A stretch of 64,000 nt of DNA from CAVYVZ01 sp963772065 (GCA_963772065.1 CAVYVZ010000001.1:62001-126000); one strand, 5' to 3'; shown: positions 44,723-57,209, counted from the first letter of the stretch. The notes: a model not told the origin generated them from the sequence alone. A program made the numbers and translations.

Positions 44723-45502
44723 GTGCTCCCTGTCACGTTCCGAAATCCTTTCGATCGAACGTCACAGGCTCCCCGCGTCGTCGCTCTCATCCCCGCCAGA
44801 TTCCAGTCATCACGATTGCCGGGCAAGCCGCTCGCGGATGTGGCCGGCCGGCCGATGATCGAGCACGTGTATCGCCGTACCGCCGCCGCGCCATCGGTCG
44901 ATGCCGTCGTCGTGGCCACGGATGATGGGCGCATTGCCGCCGCCGTCGAGAGCTTCGGCGGCATCGCGCGCCTGACGCGGTCGTCGCATCTGTGCGGCAC
45001 CGATCGGCTCGCCGAAGTCGCCGAGGATCTGTCGTGCGAGATCGTCGTGAACGTGCAGGGCGATGAGCCTCTCATCGAGCCGGAGATGATCGAGGAGGTC
45101 CTCGAGCCGTTCGAGGGCGATGCGTCGCTCCAGATGTCGACGCTGCGCCGCGCGATCTCCGATCACGCCGACTACCTGAATCCCAACCTCGTGAAGGTGG
45201 TCGTCGATCGCGACGGGAACGCGCTGTACTTCTCTCGTGCGCCGATTCCTCATGCGCGGGGCGGCGCGATGACGGCATTCGCGCACGTCGGCCTGTACGT
45301 GTACCGGCGCTCGTTTCTGCTGGCGTACGCGCGCCTGCGGCCGACGCCCCTCGAGCTGGCGGAGTCGCTCGAGCAGCTCCGAGCGCTCGAGCACGGCTTC
45401 CGCATTCGCACGATCGAAACCCGATACGACTCCGTCGGCGTGGACACACCTGAGGACCTGGAGCGGGTTCGCCGGCTGATCACGGCGGACGTACGCACAT
45501 GA
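44723..45502 (+). CDS. kdsB: 3-deoxy-manno-octulosonate cytidylyltransferase
   Basis: Activates Kdo as CMP-Kdo for lipopolysaccharide inner-core synthesis. The 259 residues contain VVALIPARFQSSRLPGKPLA, DDGRIAAAV, the metal-site NVQGDEPLI and ALYFSRAPIPHAR, all KdsB signatures. The family sequence begins at the RVVALIPAR segment; GTG 44723 and GTG 44708 are both possible starts, and a TATTAT at 44712 favours the later one. It opens the kdsB-pyrG-kdsA-kdsD-lapB operon, with pyrG 6 bases downstream. Confidence 0.92.
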   Translation: MLPVTFRNPFDRTSQAPRVVALIPARFQSSRLPGKPLADVAGRPMIEHVYRRTAAAPSVDAVVVATDDGRIAAAVESFGGIARLTRSSHLCGTDRLAEVAEDLSCEIVVNVQGDEPLIEPEMIEEVLEPFEGDASLQMSTLRRAISDHADYLNPNLVKVVVDRDGNALYFSRAPIPHARGGAMTAFAHVGLYVYRRSFLLAYARLRPTPLELAESLEQLRALEHGFRIRTIETRYDSVGVDTPEDLERVRRLITADVRT

Positions 45503-45508
45503 GAGCGC

Positions 45509-47181
<1,673 letters not shown>

Positions 47182-47185
<4 letters not shown>

Positions 47186-48024
47186 ACCCGGTTCGAGTGG
47201 GGGCGCTGGCGATTGGCGGCGGGCACCCGCTGGTCTTCATCGTGGGCCCATGCGTCATCGAGAGTGCGTCTCACGCGCTCGGTCTGGCTCAGGCCATTCG
47301 TGAGATAGCCGCCCGCACGCGCCTGCCGATCATATTCAAGGCCTCCTACGACAAGGCGAATCGAACGTCCGGCCGATCGTTCCGCGGCCCTGGCCTCGAG
47401 GACGGGCTGCGCACTCTTGCCGACATTCGCTCCGCGACCAGCCTGCCGGTCCTGACCGACATCCACGAACCGTCGCATGCGGATCCGGTGGCGGCGGTGG
47501 CCGACGTCCTGCAGATTCCCGCTTTCCTTTCGCGCCAGACCGACCTGATTGTCGCCGCCGCGCGGACGGGGAAACCGGTCAACGTGAAGAAGGGACAGTT
47601 CCTGGCGCCCGACGACATGCGCCACGTCATCGCGAAGGTCACCGAGACCGGCAACCGATCGGTGCTCGTCACGGAACGCGGCGTCAGCTTCGGCTACAAC
47701 AACCTCGTGGTCGACATGCGCGCGTTTCCGACGCTGCGGGAGCTGGGCTATCCAGTCATCTTCGATGTCACGCACAGCCTGCAGCTTCCAGGTGGCGGCG
47801 ATGGGGTCACGGCTGGCCTTGCTCAGTACATCGAGCCCCTCGCCTCCGCCGGTGTGGCGGCCGGCGTCGATGGCGTGTTCATGGAGGTGCACGACGAGCC
47901 GGCCAAGGCCAAGAGTGACGCGGGCAACGCTCTGAGGCTCGACCAGCTCGAGCCGCTGATCATCAAGCTGACGCGGATCCACGAGGTCGCCACTCAGCCG
48001 GCGACGAGCGGAGCCAAGGGATGA
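47182..48024 (+). CDS. kdsA: 2-dehydro-3-deoxyphosphooctonate aldolase (Kdo-8-phosphate synthase)
   Basis: Condenses phosphoenolpyruvate with arabinose 5-phosphate to Kdo-8-phosphate. The 280 residues contain IVGPCVIES, FKASYDKANRTSGRSFRGPG, VLTDIHE, VNVKKGQFLAP and FDVTHSLQLPGG. The GPCVIES cysteine suggests the metal-dependent class, but the full ligand set was not checked. GTG start overlapping the pyrG stop; its stop overlaps kdsD by 4 bases. Confidence 0.96.
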
Positions 48025-48992
48025 CACGACTCATCGGTGTAGATCTGTCGCTCGCCCGCAAGGTCCTCCAGACCGAGGCCGCTGCCATCGTCGCCCTGGT
48101 GGATCGGCTCGATGGCCGCTTCGAAGATGCGGTGCGCCTGCTCCTCGACTGCCGCGGCCGCGTCGTCCTGACCGGCATGGGGAAGTCGGGGATCATCTGC
48201 CGCAAGATCGCCGCGACGCTCTCGAGCACCGGCACACCGGCGTTCTTCCTGCACCCCGCCGAGGCGATCCACGGTGACCTCGGGGCCATCACCTCCGACG
48301 ATGTGGTGATCGCGCTGTCGTACAGCGGCGAGACCGCGGAGCTTCTTCAGCTGCTCGAGACGATCAAGCGGCTCGGGGCACGCCTGATTGCCGTCACCGG
48401 CAGCTGTGCGTCGACGCTCGGGATGGCCGCCGATGTGGCGCTGGACTGTCACGTATCGGAGGAGGCGTGCCCGATGAACCTGGCACCCACGGCCAGCACG
48501 ACCGCGGCCCTCGCCCTGGGCGATGCGCTGGCGATGACGCTGCTCGTGGCAAAGGGATTCCGCGAGGAGGACTTCGCGAATCTGCATCCAGGCGGCAAGC
48601 TCGGGAAACGCCTGATGCGCGTCGAGCAGCTCATGCACGGCGGCACCCTGGCGCCCGTGGTTGAAACCGGGACGCCAATGAAGGACGTCATCTATGAGAT
48701 GAACAGCAAGAAGCTCGGGATGACATGCGTGGTGGAGAACGGCCGGCTCACGGGGATCATCACCGACGGCGACCTGCGGCGTCACATGACGGATTCGCTC
48801 AGCATCGTCGAGCGCACGGCCGGCGAAATCATGACACGCAACCCGATCACCGTCAGCCGCGACATGTTCGCCGTCGAAGCGATCAACATCATGGAACGGC
48901 GCACGATCACAGCGGTCGTGGTGGTTGATGCCGAGCAGCGCGTCGAGGGGGTGCTCCATCTGCATGCGTTGTGGCGCACCGGAATGATTTGA
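48021..48992 (+). CDS. kdsD: Arabinose-5-phosphate isomerase (KpsF/GutQ family)
   Basis: Interconverts ribulose 5-phosphate and arabinose 5-phosphate, the KdsA substrate. The 323 residues have an SIS domain (about 35-170; GRVVLTGMGKSGIICRKIAA, ALSYSGETAELLQ) and two C-terminal CBS motifs (about 205-320; VVENGRLTGIITDGDLRRH). Together with kdsA and kdsB it completes the route to CMP-Kdo except the phosphatase KdsC, which is not in this operon. It overlaps lapB. Confidence 0.95.
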   Translation: MTRLIGVDLSLARKVLQTEAAAIVALVDRLDGRFEDAVRLLLDCRGRVVLTGMGKSGIICRKIAATLSSTGTPAFFLHPAEAIHGDLGAITSDDVVIALSYSGETAELLQLLETIKRLGARLIAVTGSCASTLGMAADVALDCHVSEEACPMNLAPTASTTAALALGDALAMTLLVAKGFREEDFANLHPGGKLGKRLMRVEQLMHGGTLAPVVETGTPMKDVIYEMNSKKLGMTCVVENGRLTGIITDGDLRRHMTDSLSIVERTAGEIMTRNPITVSRDMFAVEAINIMERRTITAVVVVDAEQRVEGVLHLHALWRTGMI

Positions 48993-50218
48993 GTCCTGAC
49001 TACCTCATTCTCGCGGCACTCCTTTCATTGCTCGTCGGGCTTGCCGCCGGCAAGGCATGGGAGCGTTACAAGCTGCGTGACGGCCGCTGGATCGACAGAC
49101 GCCGGCTCCGCGAGACCCCGCACTACATGCTCGGCTTGAACTTCCTCGCCGACAATCAGGTCGATCAGGCGATCGAGGAGCTCACGCAGGCGACGAGCAC
49201 CGACACCGACGCGCTCGAAATACAGATGATCCTCGGCAACCTGTACCGGCAGAAGGGGCAGGTGGGCCGGGCGATCAACGTGCACCAGCAGCTGCTGCAG
49301 CGGCCCAACCTGACCACGCTCGAGCACGCGTACGTGCTGCTCTGCCTCGGCCTCGACTTCCGCAACGGCGGCTTCGTCGATCGCGCCGCCGAGGCGTTCC
49401 AGGAGGTTCTCCGCCTCGATCCGAAGAACCGGTACGCGCTGGTGAACCTGCAGAAGCTCCACGAGGACCAGCATCAGTGGGTGGAGGCCGCGCGGGTGCG
49501 CGAGGAGATCATCCGCGTCGACGCGGGCCGGCGGCCGGAAAACCAGCCGATCCTCGCGTTCCTGCGCAACGAGATCGGCGAAGCTCGGGCCCGCGCCGGC
49601 GATCTCGGCGCCGCGGCGCGCGTGTTCGAGGACGCGGTGGATGAGGATGCGCGCACCGTCCCGGCTTATCTGAACCTCGGCGATGTTCGCGAGCAGCAGG
49701 GCAATCTGTCTGGCGCCGTCGCTGCCTGGGAGCAGCTGGTTCAGGCGGCGCCGGATCGGTCGTATCTTGCGTTCGACAGGCTCGAGCGCGCGTATGGCGC
49801 CATGAACACACCGCGGCGCTTCGTCGATCTGTGTCGCCGGGTCATCGACGCCAATCCGCAGGATTGGCGAACGCGCCTCGCGCTGTCGCGTTACTACACG
49901 AACGCGTCAGAGCCGCGCGAGGCGTTCGAGCTCCTCCTGGCGGCCCTGCCCCACAACCCTCACGGCCTCTCCATCCACCAGGCCGTGTGGCAGTCGCTCA
50001 ATGAGCTGGGGCTCGACGCCGGCCTCGTCCAGCGCTACACGGCGCTGGCACGAGAGGCGGTCTTCTACCTGGATCCCCACGTTTGCACGCGCTGCCGCTA
50101 TCGGTCGACCGAGCTTCTGTGGCAGTGCCCCCAGTGCCACGAATGGAATACGTTCGTCGAAGAGAGGCTCGCGCCCGCGAAAGATGGAGCCGCGGATTTA
50201 GTTGCGCCGCTGGAGTAG
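48989..50218 (+). CDS. lapB: LapB/YciM-like TPR protein with rubredoxin-type metal knuckle
   Basis: The roughly 409 residues comprise an N-terminal membrane anchor (LILAALLSLLVGLAAGKAWE), about eight TPR units starting YMLGLNFLADNQVDQAIEEL, and a C-terminal CTRCRYRS...CPQCHEW metal-binding knuckle, the LapB layout. In enterobacteria LapB directs FtsH-dependent turnover of LpxC to balance LPS synthesis; its place after the Kdo genes fits. TTG 48989 overlaps the kdsD stop (TTGA); GTG 48971 is an alternative. The last 21 bases overlap the convergent coaE gene. Confidence 0.85.
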   Translation: MSPDYLILAALLSLLVGLAAGKAWERYKLRDGRWIDRRRLRETPHYMLGLNFLADNQVDQAIEELTQATSTDTDALEIQMILGNLYRQKGQVGRAINVHQQLLQRPNLTTLEHAYVLLCLGLDFRNGGFVDRAAEAFQEVLRLDPKNRYALVNLQKLHEDQHQWVEAARVREEIIRVDAGRRPENQPILAFLRNEIGEARARAGDLGAAARVFEDAVDEDARTVPAYLNLGDVREQQGNLSGAVAAWEQLVQAAPDRSYLAFDRLERAYGAMNTPRRFVDLCRRVIDANPQDWRTRLALSRYYTNASEPREAFELLLAALPHNPHGLSIHQAVWQSLNELGLDAGLVQRYTALAREAVFYLDPHVCTRCRYRSTELLWQCPQCHEWNTFVEERLAPAKDGAADLVAPLE

Positions 50219-50818
50219 TTCATACACGCCCTGAACCTGGCGGTCGGTGTCGCCGTGGCTCCCGTCGGTTCGAACCACGAAGTCTGCTCGCGACACTTTC
50301 TGTTCCATCGGGAGCTGCGCGGCAATCCGCTGCCTGGCCTCGACTTCGGTCAGATGGTCTCGCGCCACGATGCGGCGTACCTGTTCGGCCGGATCACACG
50401 CCGTCACGATGGTCGCGTCGAAGTCCCTGTCTCGTCCGGTTTCGTATAGCAGCGGAATATCGGCGATCGCGAAGGCAGTGGCCGGATTCAGCGCGGCGAA
50501 CCACGCCTCTGTGGCTCGCCGCACCTCCGGATGAATGATCTCCTCGAGCGCGCGGCGTCTGGACGGGTCAGCGAACACGACCGCACCCAGCCGCTTTCGG
50601 TCGAGCGCGCCGCTCGCGTCCAGGACCTCGGAACCGAATGCCCTGATGACGGCCTCGAGCCCTGGCGTACCCGGAGCAACCACTTCCCTGGCCACAACGT
50701 CGGAATCGATCGTCGGAACGCCACGCGCCTCGAATCGCGACCGCACGTAGCTCTTTCCGGTCGCGATGCCGCCCGTGAGCGCCACGCGGTACGGGCGCGC
50801 CGGACCGGGCTCACGCAC
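50198..50818 (-). CDS. coaE: Dephospho-CoA kinase
   Basis: Last step of coenzyme A synthesis. The 206 residues contain the P-loop LTGGIATGKSYV, IDSDVVAREVV, the CoaE motif IHPEVRRATEAWFA and IPLLYETG. It overlaps folD by 8 bases and its 3' end overlaps lapB by 21 bases on the other strand. Length is normal. Confidence 0.95.
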   Translation of the reverse strand: MREPGPARPYRVALTGGIATGKSYVRSRFEARGVPTIDSDVVAREVVAPGTPGLEAVIRAFGSEVLDASGALDRKRLGAVVFADPSRRRALEEIIHPEVRRATEAWFAALNPATAFAIADIPLLYETGRDRDFDATIVTACDPAEQVRRIVARDHLTEVEARQRIAAQLPMEQKVSRADFVVRTDGSHGDTDRQVQGVYELLQRRN

Positions 50819-51752
50819 GGGCGTGCGACGCCATGCGCGTCTGCGCCGCCTGCAGCGTGTTCATCATCAGCATCGCGATCGTGAGTGGCCCCACGCCGCC
50901 CGGCACGGGCGTGATGGCACTCGCGACGTCGGCCACGGACGGGTGGACGTCGCCCACGAGGACGGCCCCTTTGCTGCGGAAGAGCGCGAGGCGCGGATGC
51001 CCCTCGGGAAAGAATGCGGCCGCCACGGCTGGATCGGTGACGCGGTTCATGCCGACGTCGATCACGGTTGCGCCCGGCTTCACGTAAGCGGGTGTCACCA
51101 GTCCAGGCCGCCCGACGGCCGCGATCAGAATGTCCGCCTGGCGGGCAACCTCAGGCAGGTTGGGCGTTTTCGAATGGCAGATGGTCACGGTGGCGTCACG
51201 ATGCAGGAGGAGGAGTGACATCGGCTTGCCGACGATGTCGCTGCGTCCGATGACGACCGCGTGCCGCCCCGCAATCGGGATGCGTTCGCGAAGCAGCAGC
51301 TCCAGGATGCCGGAGGGCGTGCAGGCCACCAGCTTGGGACGATTCTGAACGAGCAGGCCGACGCTCTCGGCGCTGAAGCCGTCCACGTCCTTGTCGGGCA
51401 GGATGGCGTCGAAGACACGCTGTTGCGCTCCGGCGCCCATCGCCTTGGGCAGCGGGGACTGCACGAGGATCGCGTCGTGCGCCTCGCTTCGATTCAGCCG
51501 CTCGACGAGAGCGAGAGTGTCGGCGAACGTGGCCGTTGCCGGCAGGCGCTCCAGATCGGCGCGAAACCCGGACTCCCCGGCGGCCTTCAATTTGTTTCGG
51601 ACGTAGACCTCGGACGCGGGATCGTTTCCAACCAGCACGATCCCGAGGCCAGGCGGACGCGCATGCTGCCGGGCGAATGCCGCTACTCTCGGCGCCAGGT
51701 CCTCCCGCAGTTGTTTCGCCAGCGCCTGCCCATCGAGTACCCGTGCGGCCAT
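50811..51752 (-). CDS. folD: Bifunctional methylenetetrahydrofolate dehydrogenase/cyclohydrolase
   Basis: Converts 5,10-methylene-THF to 10-formyl-THF using NADP. The 313 residues contain GNDPASEVYVRNKLKAAGES with the catalytic Lys, ILVQSPLPK, DKDVDGFSAESVG, the dinucleotide motif VVIGRSDIVGKPMSLLLL and the C-terminal PVPGGVGPLTIAML. The length is slightly above the usual 285-300. Translationally coupled to coaE. Confidence 0.96.
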   Translation of the reverse strand: MAARVLDGQALAKQLREDLAPRVAAFARQHARPPGLGIVLVGNDPASEVYVRNKLKAAGESGFRADLERLPATATFADTLALVERLNRSEAHDAILVQSPLPKAMGAGAQQRVFDAILPDKDVDGFSAESVGLLVQNRPKLVACTPSGILELLLRERIPIAGRHAVVIGRSDIVGKPMSLLLLHRDATVTICHSKTPNLPEVARQADILIAAVGRPGLVTPAYVKPGATVIDVGMNRVTDPAVAAAFFPEGHPRLALFRSKGAVLVGDVHPSVADVASAITPVPGGVGPLTIAMLMMNTLQAAQTRMASHARA

Positions 51753-51792
51753 GCTCTGATTGTCACGGCTAAAGGGTTCAGGCTCAAGGCCA

Positions 51793-53550
51793 CTATACGG
51801 GCTGCTGTTTTGCCCCTCCCCTCGCGATCAGCCGTCCGATTGCGAACAGGATCGCACCCGCGGCCAGCACCTGCCACCCGAGTGCGTCGGCTGTTTCCGG
51901 CGTCACGCCGCCGCCGATCCGGGAGAGCAACGCATCGAGCTCGTGCCACTTCGCCGTCGTCTCGGTCGTCACGCCGAATTCGGTCATGTACGCGAGCACG
52001 GTGATGAAAAAGCCGTTGAACAGGGCCAGCGCGCCCAGCATCGTCACGAAGTTGCCGAAGCCTTCGGCGGCCGACCGGCTCTGAAGCTCGATGGCGCTCA
52101 CCAGGGGGCTGTTGCGCCGGCCGTAAAACCAGTAGATGAAGATGCCGATGTCGAGCCACACGAGAAATCGCACCCAGGTGATCACGGGGAGGCTCAGCAT
52201 GAGCCACAGGCACGACAGGATGCCCAGGATCGGGAACGTCGCGCCACCGGGGACTTTGAAGGGTCGATGGGCATCAGGGCGCTGAATGCGCAGCACGAGT
52301 ACTGCCGCCGATACCACGACGAACGCGAACAGAGTACCGATCGAGGTCATCTCGCCGACGACCTGAATCTGCGTCAGACCGGCCACGATGGCAACCACGA
52401 CGCAGGTGATGATCGTGGTGATATAGGGTGTGCCGAATTTCGGGTGAACCTTGCTGACGCCTTTCGGCAGCAGCCCGTCGCGGCTCATCGCGAAGAAAAT
52501 GCGCGGCTGGCTCATGAGCATGACGAGGAGGACGCTCGTGATGCCGGCGACCGCCCCGGCCGACACCAGATAGGATGCCCAGTCCTTGTCGATCACGTGG
52601 AGCGCATAGGCGACCGGGGCGTTCAGGAACTGCGTGACGGCCGAGCCGTCGGCAATCGGCATCCCGGGCAGCGCATCAGGGTTCGAGCGATAGTGCGTCA
52701 CCGGCACAATCCCCGACAGGACCGCGGCCACCGCGAGATACAGCAGCGTGCAGACCACGAGTGACGCGATGATGCCGATCGGCAGGTCTCGTCGAGGGTT
52801 CTTTGCTTCCTCTGCCGTCGTCGACACCGCATCGAACCCGATGTAGGCGAAGAAGACGACCGCGGCGGCCGCCATCACGCCGGAGGTCCCGTACGGCGCG
52901 AAGGGAGTCCAGTTCTCCGGCTTGACGTAGGTGGCGCCAACCGCGATGAAGAACAGGATCGCCGCCCCCTTGATCGTCACCATGGCGGCGTTGAATCTCG
53001 CGCTCTCACGGATGCCGATCACGAGGAGAATCATGATCAACAACACGATGATGACGGCCGGCAGGTTGATGATCGCGCCTGGGGTCTGTGCCGAAGGCGC
53101 CGCGGACATCCAGACCGGCAGCGTGATGCCGGCCCCCGAGAGGAGCCGCTGCATGTAGCCGCTCCAGCCGATGGCGACGGTCATCGACCCGACGGCATAC
53201 TCGAGAATGAGATCCCAGCCGATCAGCCAGGCGACGATCTCGCCGAGCGACGCGTAGGCGTAGGTGTACGCGCTTCCGGCGATCGGCACCATCGAGGCGA
53301 ACTCCGCATAACAGAGCGCAGCGAAACCGCACGCAACGCCGGCCGCCAGGTACGACATCATGATGGCCGGACCGGCCTGGTTGGCCGCGGCCGTGCCGGT
53401 GAGCACGAAGATGCCGGTCCCGATGACGGCGCCGATGCCGAGCAGCGTCAGGTCCCACGCGGTCAGGCTGCGCTTCAGCGACTTGCCGCCATGCTCGACG
53501 TCGCTGACAAGCTGCTCGAGAGACTTCGTCTTCAGCAGATTTGAATCCAT
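51793..53550 (-). CDS. APC-family amino acid permease
   Basis: The 585-residue integral membrane protein has about 13-14 hydrophobic segments and the family N-terminus LLGIGAVIGTGIFVLTGTAA, followed by AALCYAEFASMVPIAGSAYT and the intracellular loop FDAVSTTAEEAKNPRRDLPI. It resembles the cationic amino acid transporter (CAT/YfnA) branch. GGAGG five bases before ATG 53550 fixes the start; the frame upstream to 53595 lacks similarity. The substrate cannot be read from the sequence. Confidence 0.9.
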   Translation of the reverse strand: MDSNLLKTKSLEQLVSDVEHGGKSLKRSLTAWDLTLLGIGAVIGTGIFVLTGTAAANQAGPAIMMSYLAAGVACGFAALCYAEFASMVPIAGSAYTYAYASLGEIVAWLIGWDLILEYAVGSMTVAIGWSGYMQRLLSGAGITLPVWMSAAPSAQTPGAIINLPAVIIVLLIMILLVIGIRESARFNAAMVTIKGAAILFFIAVGATYVKPENWTPFAPYGTSGVMAAAAVVFFAYIGFDAVSTTAEEAKNPRRDLPIGIIASLVVCTLLYLAVAAVLSGIVPVTHYRSNPDALPGMPIADGSAVTQFLNAPVAYALHVIDKDWASYLVSAGAVAGITSVLLVMLMSQPRIFFAMSRDGLLPKGVSKVHPKFGTPYITTIITCVVVAIVAGLTQIQVVGEMTSIGTLFAFVVVSAAVLVLRIQRPDAHRPFKVPGGATFPILGILSCLWLMLSLPVITWVRFLVWLDIGIFIYWFYGRRNSPLVSAIELQSRSAAEGFGNFVTMLGALALFNGFFITVLAYMTEFGVTTETTAKWHELDALLSRIGGGVTPETADALGWQVLAAGAILFAIGRLIARGGAKQQPV

Positions 53551-53603
53551 TCGGCCTCCGGAACGCAGGCGCGCTCCCGATACAAAGCGGGGCATTATAA
53601 CCG

Positions 53604-54227
53604 TTACATCAGCGAGCGACAGTAGGCGGCGACACGCGATGCCGGATCTCCACCGCTCAGGAGATCGCCGATGACGGCGACCGCCGATGCGCCGGATGCC
53701 AGCACCTCGGGGGCTCGATCGAGGGTAATTCCCCCAATGGCGACGATCGGCAGGCCGCCGGCGCGGGCGACCGCTGCGCGCACGAGGTCCAGGCCCACGG
53801 CTTCGTAACCGGTCGCCTTCGTTGTGGTCCCGAAGACGGGGCCAACGGCGATGTAGGTCACCGGCTCGCGCGCGGCCGCGTCGATCTGCTCGACCGTGTG
53901 TGTCGAGAACCCGACGATGGCTGCTGGCCCCAGCTGCGCACGGGCGTCGCGAGGTGGAACGTCCTCCTGGCCTACGTGCACGCCCGCCGCGCGGCTGAGA
54001 CGCGCCAGGTCGACGCGGTCGTTGACGATGAGGCGGGCGCCTGAAGCCTCGGCTGCCCTGACCGCATCGTCACAGAGCGCGAGAAAGGCGGCGGAGGGAA
54101 GCGTCTTGGCGCGGAGCTGGATAACCCGCGCGCCGCCTTCGAGATACGCGCGCACGAGATCGGCCGCCCGCCAGCCGGCGGCTGCCGCGATGTCGACGTC
54201 GACGATCGCGTGAAGTCTCGACGTCAG
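53604..54227 (-). CDS. thiE: Thiamine-phosphate synthase, apparently without a normal start codon
   Basis: Joins HMP-PP and the thiazole phosphate to thiamine monophosphate. Signatures include GGARVIQLRAKTLPS, IVNDRVDLARL, GVHVGQEDVPP, IAVGPVFGTTTK and GLPIVAIGGITLDRAPEVLA. The first ATG/GTG/TTG in frame is GTG 54155, which would remove the first beta strand. The 24 codons before it read LTSRLHAIVDVDIAAAAGWR and fit the ThiE N-terminus. The frame can begin at CTG 54227, in a CTGA overlap with the accC stop. Either a CTG start or the short form is used. No TPP riboswitch is visible. Confidence 0.88.
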   Translation of the reverse strand: MTSRLHAIVDVDIAAAAGWRAADLVRAYLEGGARVIQLRAKTLPSAAFLALCDDAVRAAEASGARLIVNDRVDLARLSRAAGVHVGQEDVPPRDARAQLGPAAIVGFSTHTVEQIDAAAREPVTYIAVGPVFGTTTKATGYEAVGLDLVRAAVARAGGLPIVAIGGITLDRAPEVLASGASAVAVIGDLLSGGDPASRVAAYCRSLM

Positions 54228-55596
54228 GCGATCTCGGCGAGCGACCCGGACGTGTCGGACTTCACCGCAAAGCGGTCCATGAATGCGGTGCTGAGCCGGC
54301 CGGCCACGAAGTCGGGTTCAGCGATGATCTTGAGATGGAGGGGGATCGTGGTCTTGATCCCCTCGACGACGCTCATCTCGAGCGTCCGGCGCATCCGCGC
54401 GATCGCCTCCTGGCGATCGCGCCCGTGGACGATGATCTTCGCGATCATCGAATCGTAGTACGGTGAGATGGTGCACTCCGAGTGAGCAAACGTGTCGACG
54501 CGGACGCCCGGCCCTCCCGGCACGCTGAACGCGTGGATGACACCGGGAGACGGCGTGAATGTTTCGGGATCCTCCGCATTCACACGGCATTCGATGGAAT
54601 GGCCGGTGAACGTGACCTCGCTCTGCTTGAACGACAGCCGCTCACCCGCCGCAATCCGGATCTGTTCCTTGACGATGTCGATGCCGGTCACCATTTCGGT
54701 GACCGGATGCTCCACCTGGAGGCGCGTGTTCGCCTCCATGAAGTAGAACTTGCCTTCGGCGTCCATGAGGAACTCGAAGGTGCCGGCGTTGGTGTACTGC
54801 ACCGCGCGGGCGGCATCGACCACGAGGCTCCCCATCTTGCGCCGGACCTTGTCGGTCAGCGCCGGTGCGGGAGACTCCTCGAGCAGCTTCTGATGCCTGC
54901 GCTGGATTGAGCATTCACGTTCGCCGAGATGGACGACGTTGCCATGGTGGTCGCCGAGAATCTGGAACTCGATATGGCGCGGGTTCTCGAGATACTTCTC
55001 GATGTAGACGTCTCCGACTCCGAAGGCAGCTTCGGCTTCACGCGTCGCCGTTCGGAGGGCATGGCCCAGGTCGGCGGCCTGCCTGACGACCCGCATCCCA
55101 CGTCCGCCGCCGCCGGCGACAGCCTTGATGATCACCGGATAGCCGATGTCCTTGGCGATCCTCGCGGCCTTCTCCTCGCTGTCGACCAGGCCATCGCTCC
55201 CCGGCAGCATCGGCAGCCCGGCTTTCTTCATGGCCCGGCGGGCGCGCGCCTTGTCGCCCATCAGCTTGATGACGTTGGGATCGGGGCCGATGAAGCGGAT
55301 GTGGCACGCCTCGCACACCTCGGCCATGTACGCGCTCTCGGACAGGAACCCGTAGCCTGGATGAATGGCATCGGCGCCGGTGATTTCGGCGGCGCTGATG
55401 ATCGCCGGTACGTTCAGGTAGCTGTCGGTGCTCCGCGGAGGCCCGATGCAGACGTCCTCGTCGGCGAACCTGACGTGCAGCGAATTCTCGTCGGCCTCGG
55501 AGTAGACGGCCACGGTCTTGATGCCGAGCTCGCGGCACGCCACGATGACGCGCAGAGCAATCTCGCCGCGGTTCGCGATCAGTATTTTCTTGAACA

Positions 55597-55597
<1 letters not shown>
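54224..55597 (-). CDS. accC: Acetyl-CoA carboxylase, biotin carboxylase subunit
   Basis: Carboxylates the biotin of AccB with ATP and bicarbonate. The 457 residues begin MFKKILIANRGEIALRVIVA and contain HPGYGFLSE, the ATP-grasp glycine loop VAGGGGRGMRVV, GERECSIQRRHQKLLEESPA and FMEANTRLQVEHPVTE. The start overlaps the accB stop by one base (TGATG). Complete and of normal length. Confidence 0.97.
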
Positions 55598-56078
<481 letters not shown>

Positions 56079-56079
<1 letters not shown>

Positions 56080-57209
56080 CAGCGTATCAGCAGGTCGCGC
56101 GTAACCGTGGTCATGACCTCGCACCCGTGCTCGGTGACCACGACGTCATCCTCGATCCGCACGCCGCCCCACCCGGGGACGTACGCGCCGGGTTCGATCG
56201 TAAAGACCATGCCCGGCTGCAGCACCGCGGCTGGCAGATCGGGCTGCGGCCGGCTTACCCGTGGATCCTCGTGCACTTCCAGGCCCAGGCCGTGTCCGGT
56301 GCCGTGACCGAACGCGTCGCCGAGCCCACGCGCTTCGAGCACCGCCCGGGCGGCGCCGTCGACGTCCGACGCCGGAATGCCCGGGCGCACGGCCTGAATT
56401 GCGGCCGCCTGCGCGTCCCGAACGGCCTCGTAGATGCGTGTCGCTTCAGGGTCAACGGCCCCAATGGCAACCGTTCGGGTCAAATCGCAGCAGTATCCGT
56501 CCAAGACGCCGCCAAAGTCCAGCACGACGAGGTCGTCACGCTGAAGGCGGCGGTCACCTGCCCGATGATGTGGCAGCGCGGCGTGGGGCCCTGAAGCGAC
56601 AATCGTATCGAATGCGATCCGGTCGAAACCGGCTCCACGCAGGGCCTGCTCAATCGCCCCGGCCACGATTCGCTCCGGCGTTCCGGCGCGGACGGCGCCG
56701 AAGGCCGCATCGGCAACCTCGTCGAGTCGGGACGCCGACTCGCGGAGCGCGCTCAGCTCCCAGGCGTCCTTGACGATCCGTGCGCGCTCGAGGATCCGTT
56801 CCGTCTGAGCGAAGGCGATCGACAGCCCGCGCGCGTCAACCGTGCGCCGCAGCCACTCGAAACGCGCGACCGAGAGATGCGCCGCCTCGATGCCGACCCG
56901 CGTGACGCCGAGCGCCGGGAGCAATCCGACGAGCGCTTCGTCGTAGCTCGCGGGCACCTTGTGTGCAACGAGGCCGGGGCACGCATGCGCCGACGCCTGC
57001 AGCTGCGCGATCGCTTCGACGTACCGGAAGTCCGAGATCAGGTGCACCGCGTCGGCCGTGAGGACGAGCAGGCCCGCCGTGGCGGCGTGGTTCGTCAGGT
57101 ACCGGACGTTCGGCGCGTGCGAGACGATGAGCGCGTCGAGCCCCACGTGGTGGAGGTGCGCGCGGACGCGGACGTGCCTCTCCTCGAGAAAGGCCGACGG
57201 CGGAGGCAT
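56079..57209 (-). CDS. Xaa-Pro aminopeptidase (M24B family)
   Basis: Metallopeptidase of the pita-bread fold that removes residues preceding proline. The 376 residues have an N-terminal creatinase-like domain (LIVSHAPNVRYLTNHAATAG) and a catalytic domain with metal ligands in VLDFGGVLDGYCCDLTRT, FGHGTGHGLGLEVHEDPR, FTIEPGAYVPG and GGVRIEDDVVVTEHG. All five ligand positions look intact. The immediate accB partner resembles the common efp-accBC-pepP type neighbourhood, but efp is absent here. Confidence 0.92.

Noticed and set aside
53550..54240. TPP riboswitch for thiE
   Set aside because: No conserved CTGAGA/thi-box elements; thiE is embedded in the accC transcript.
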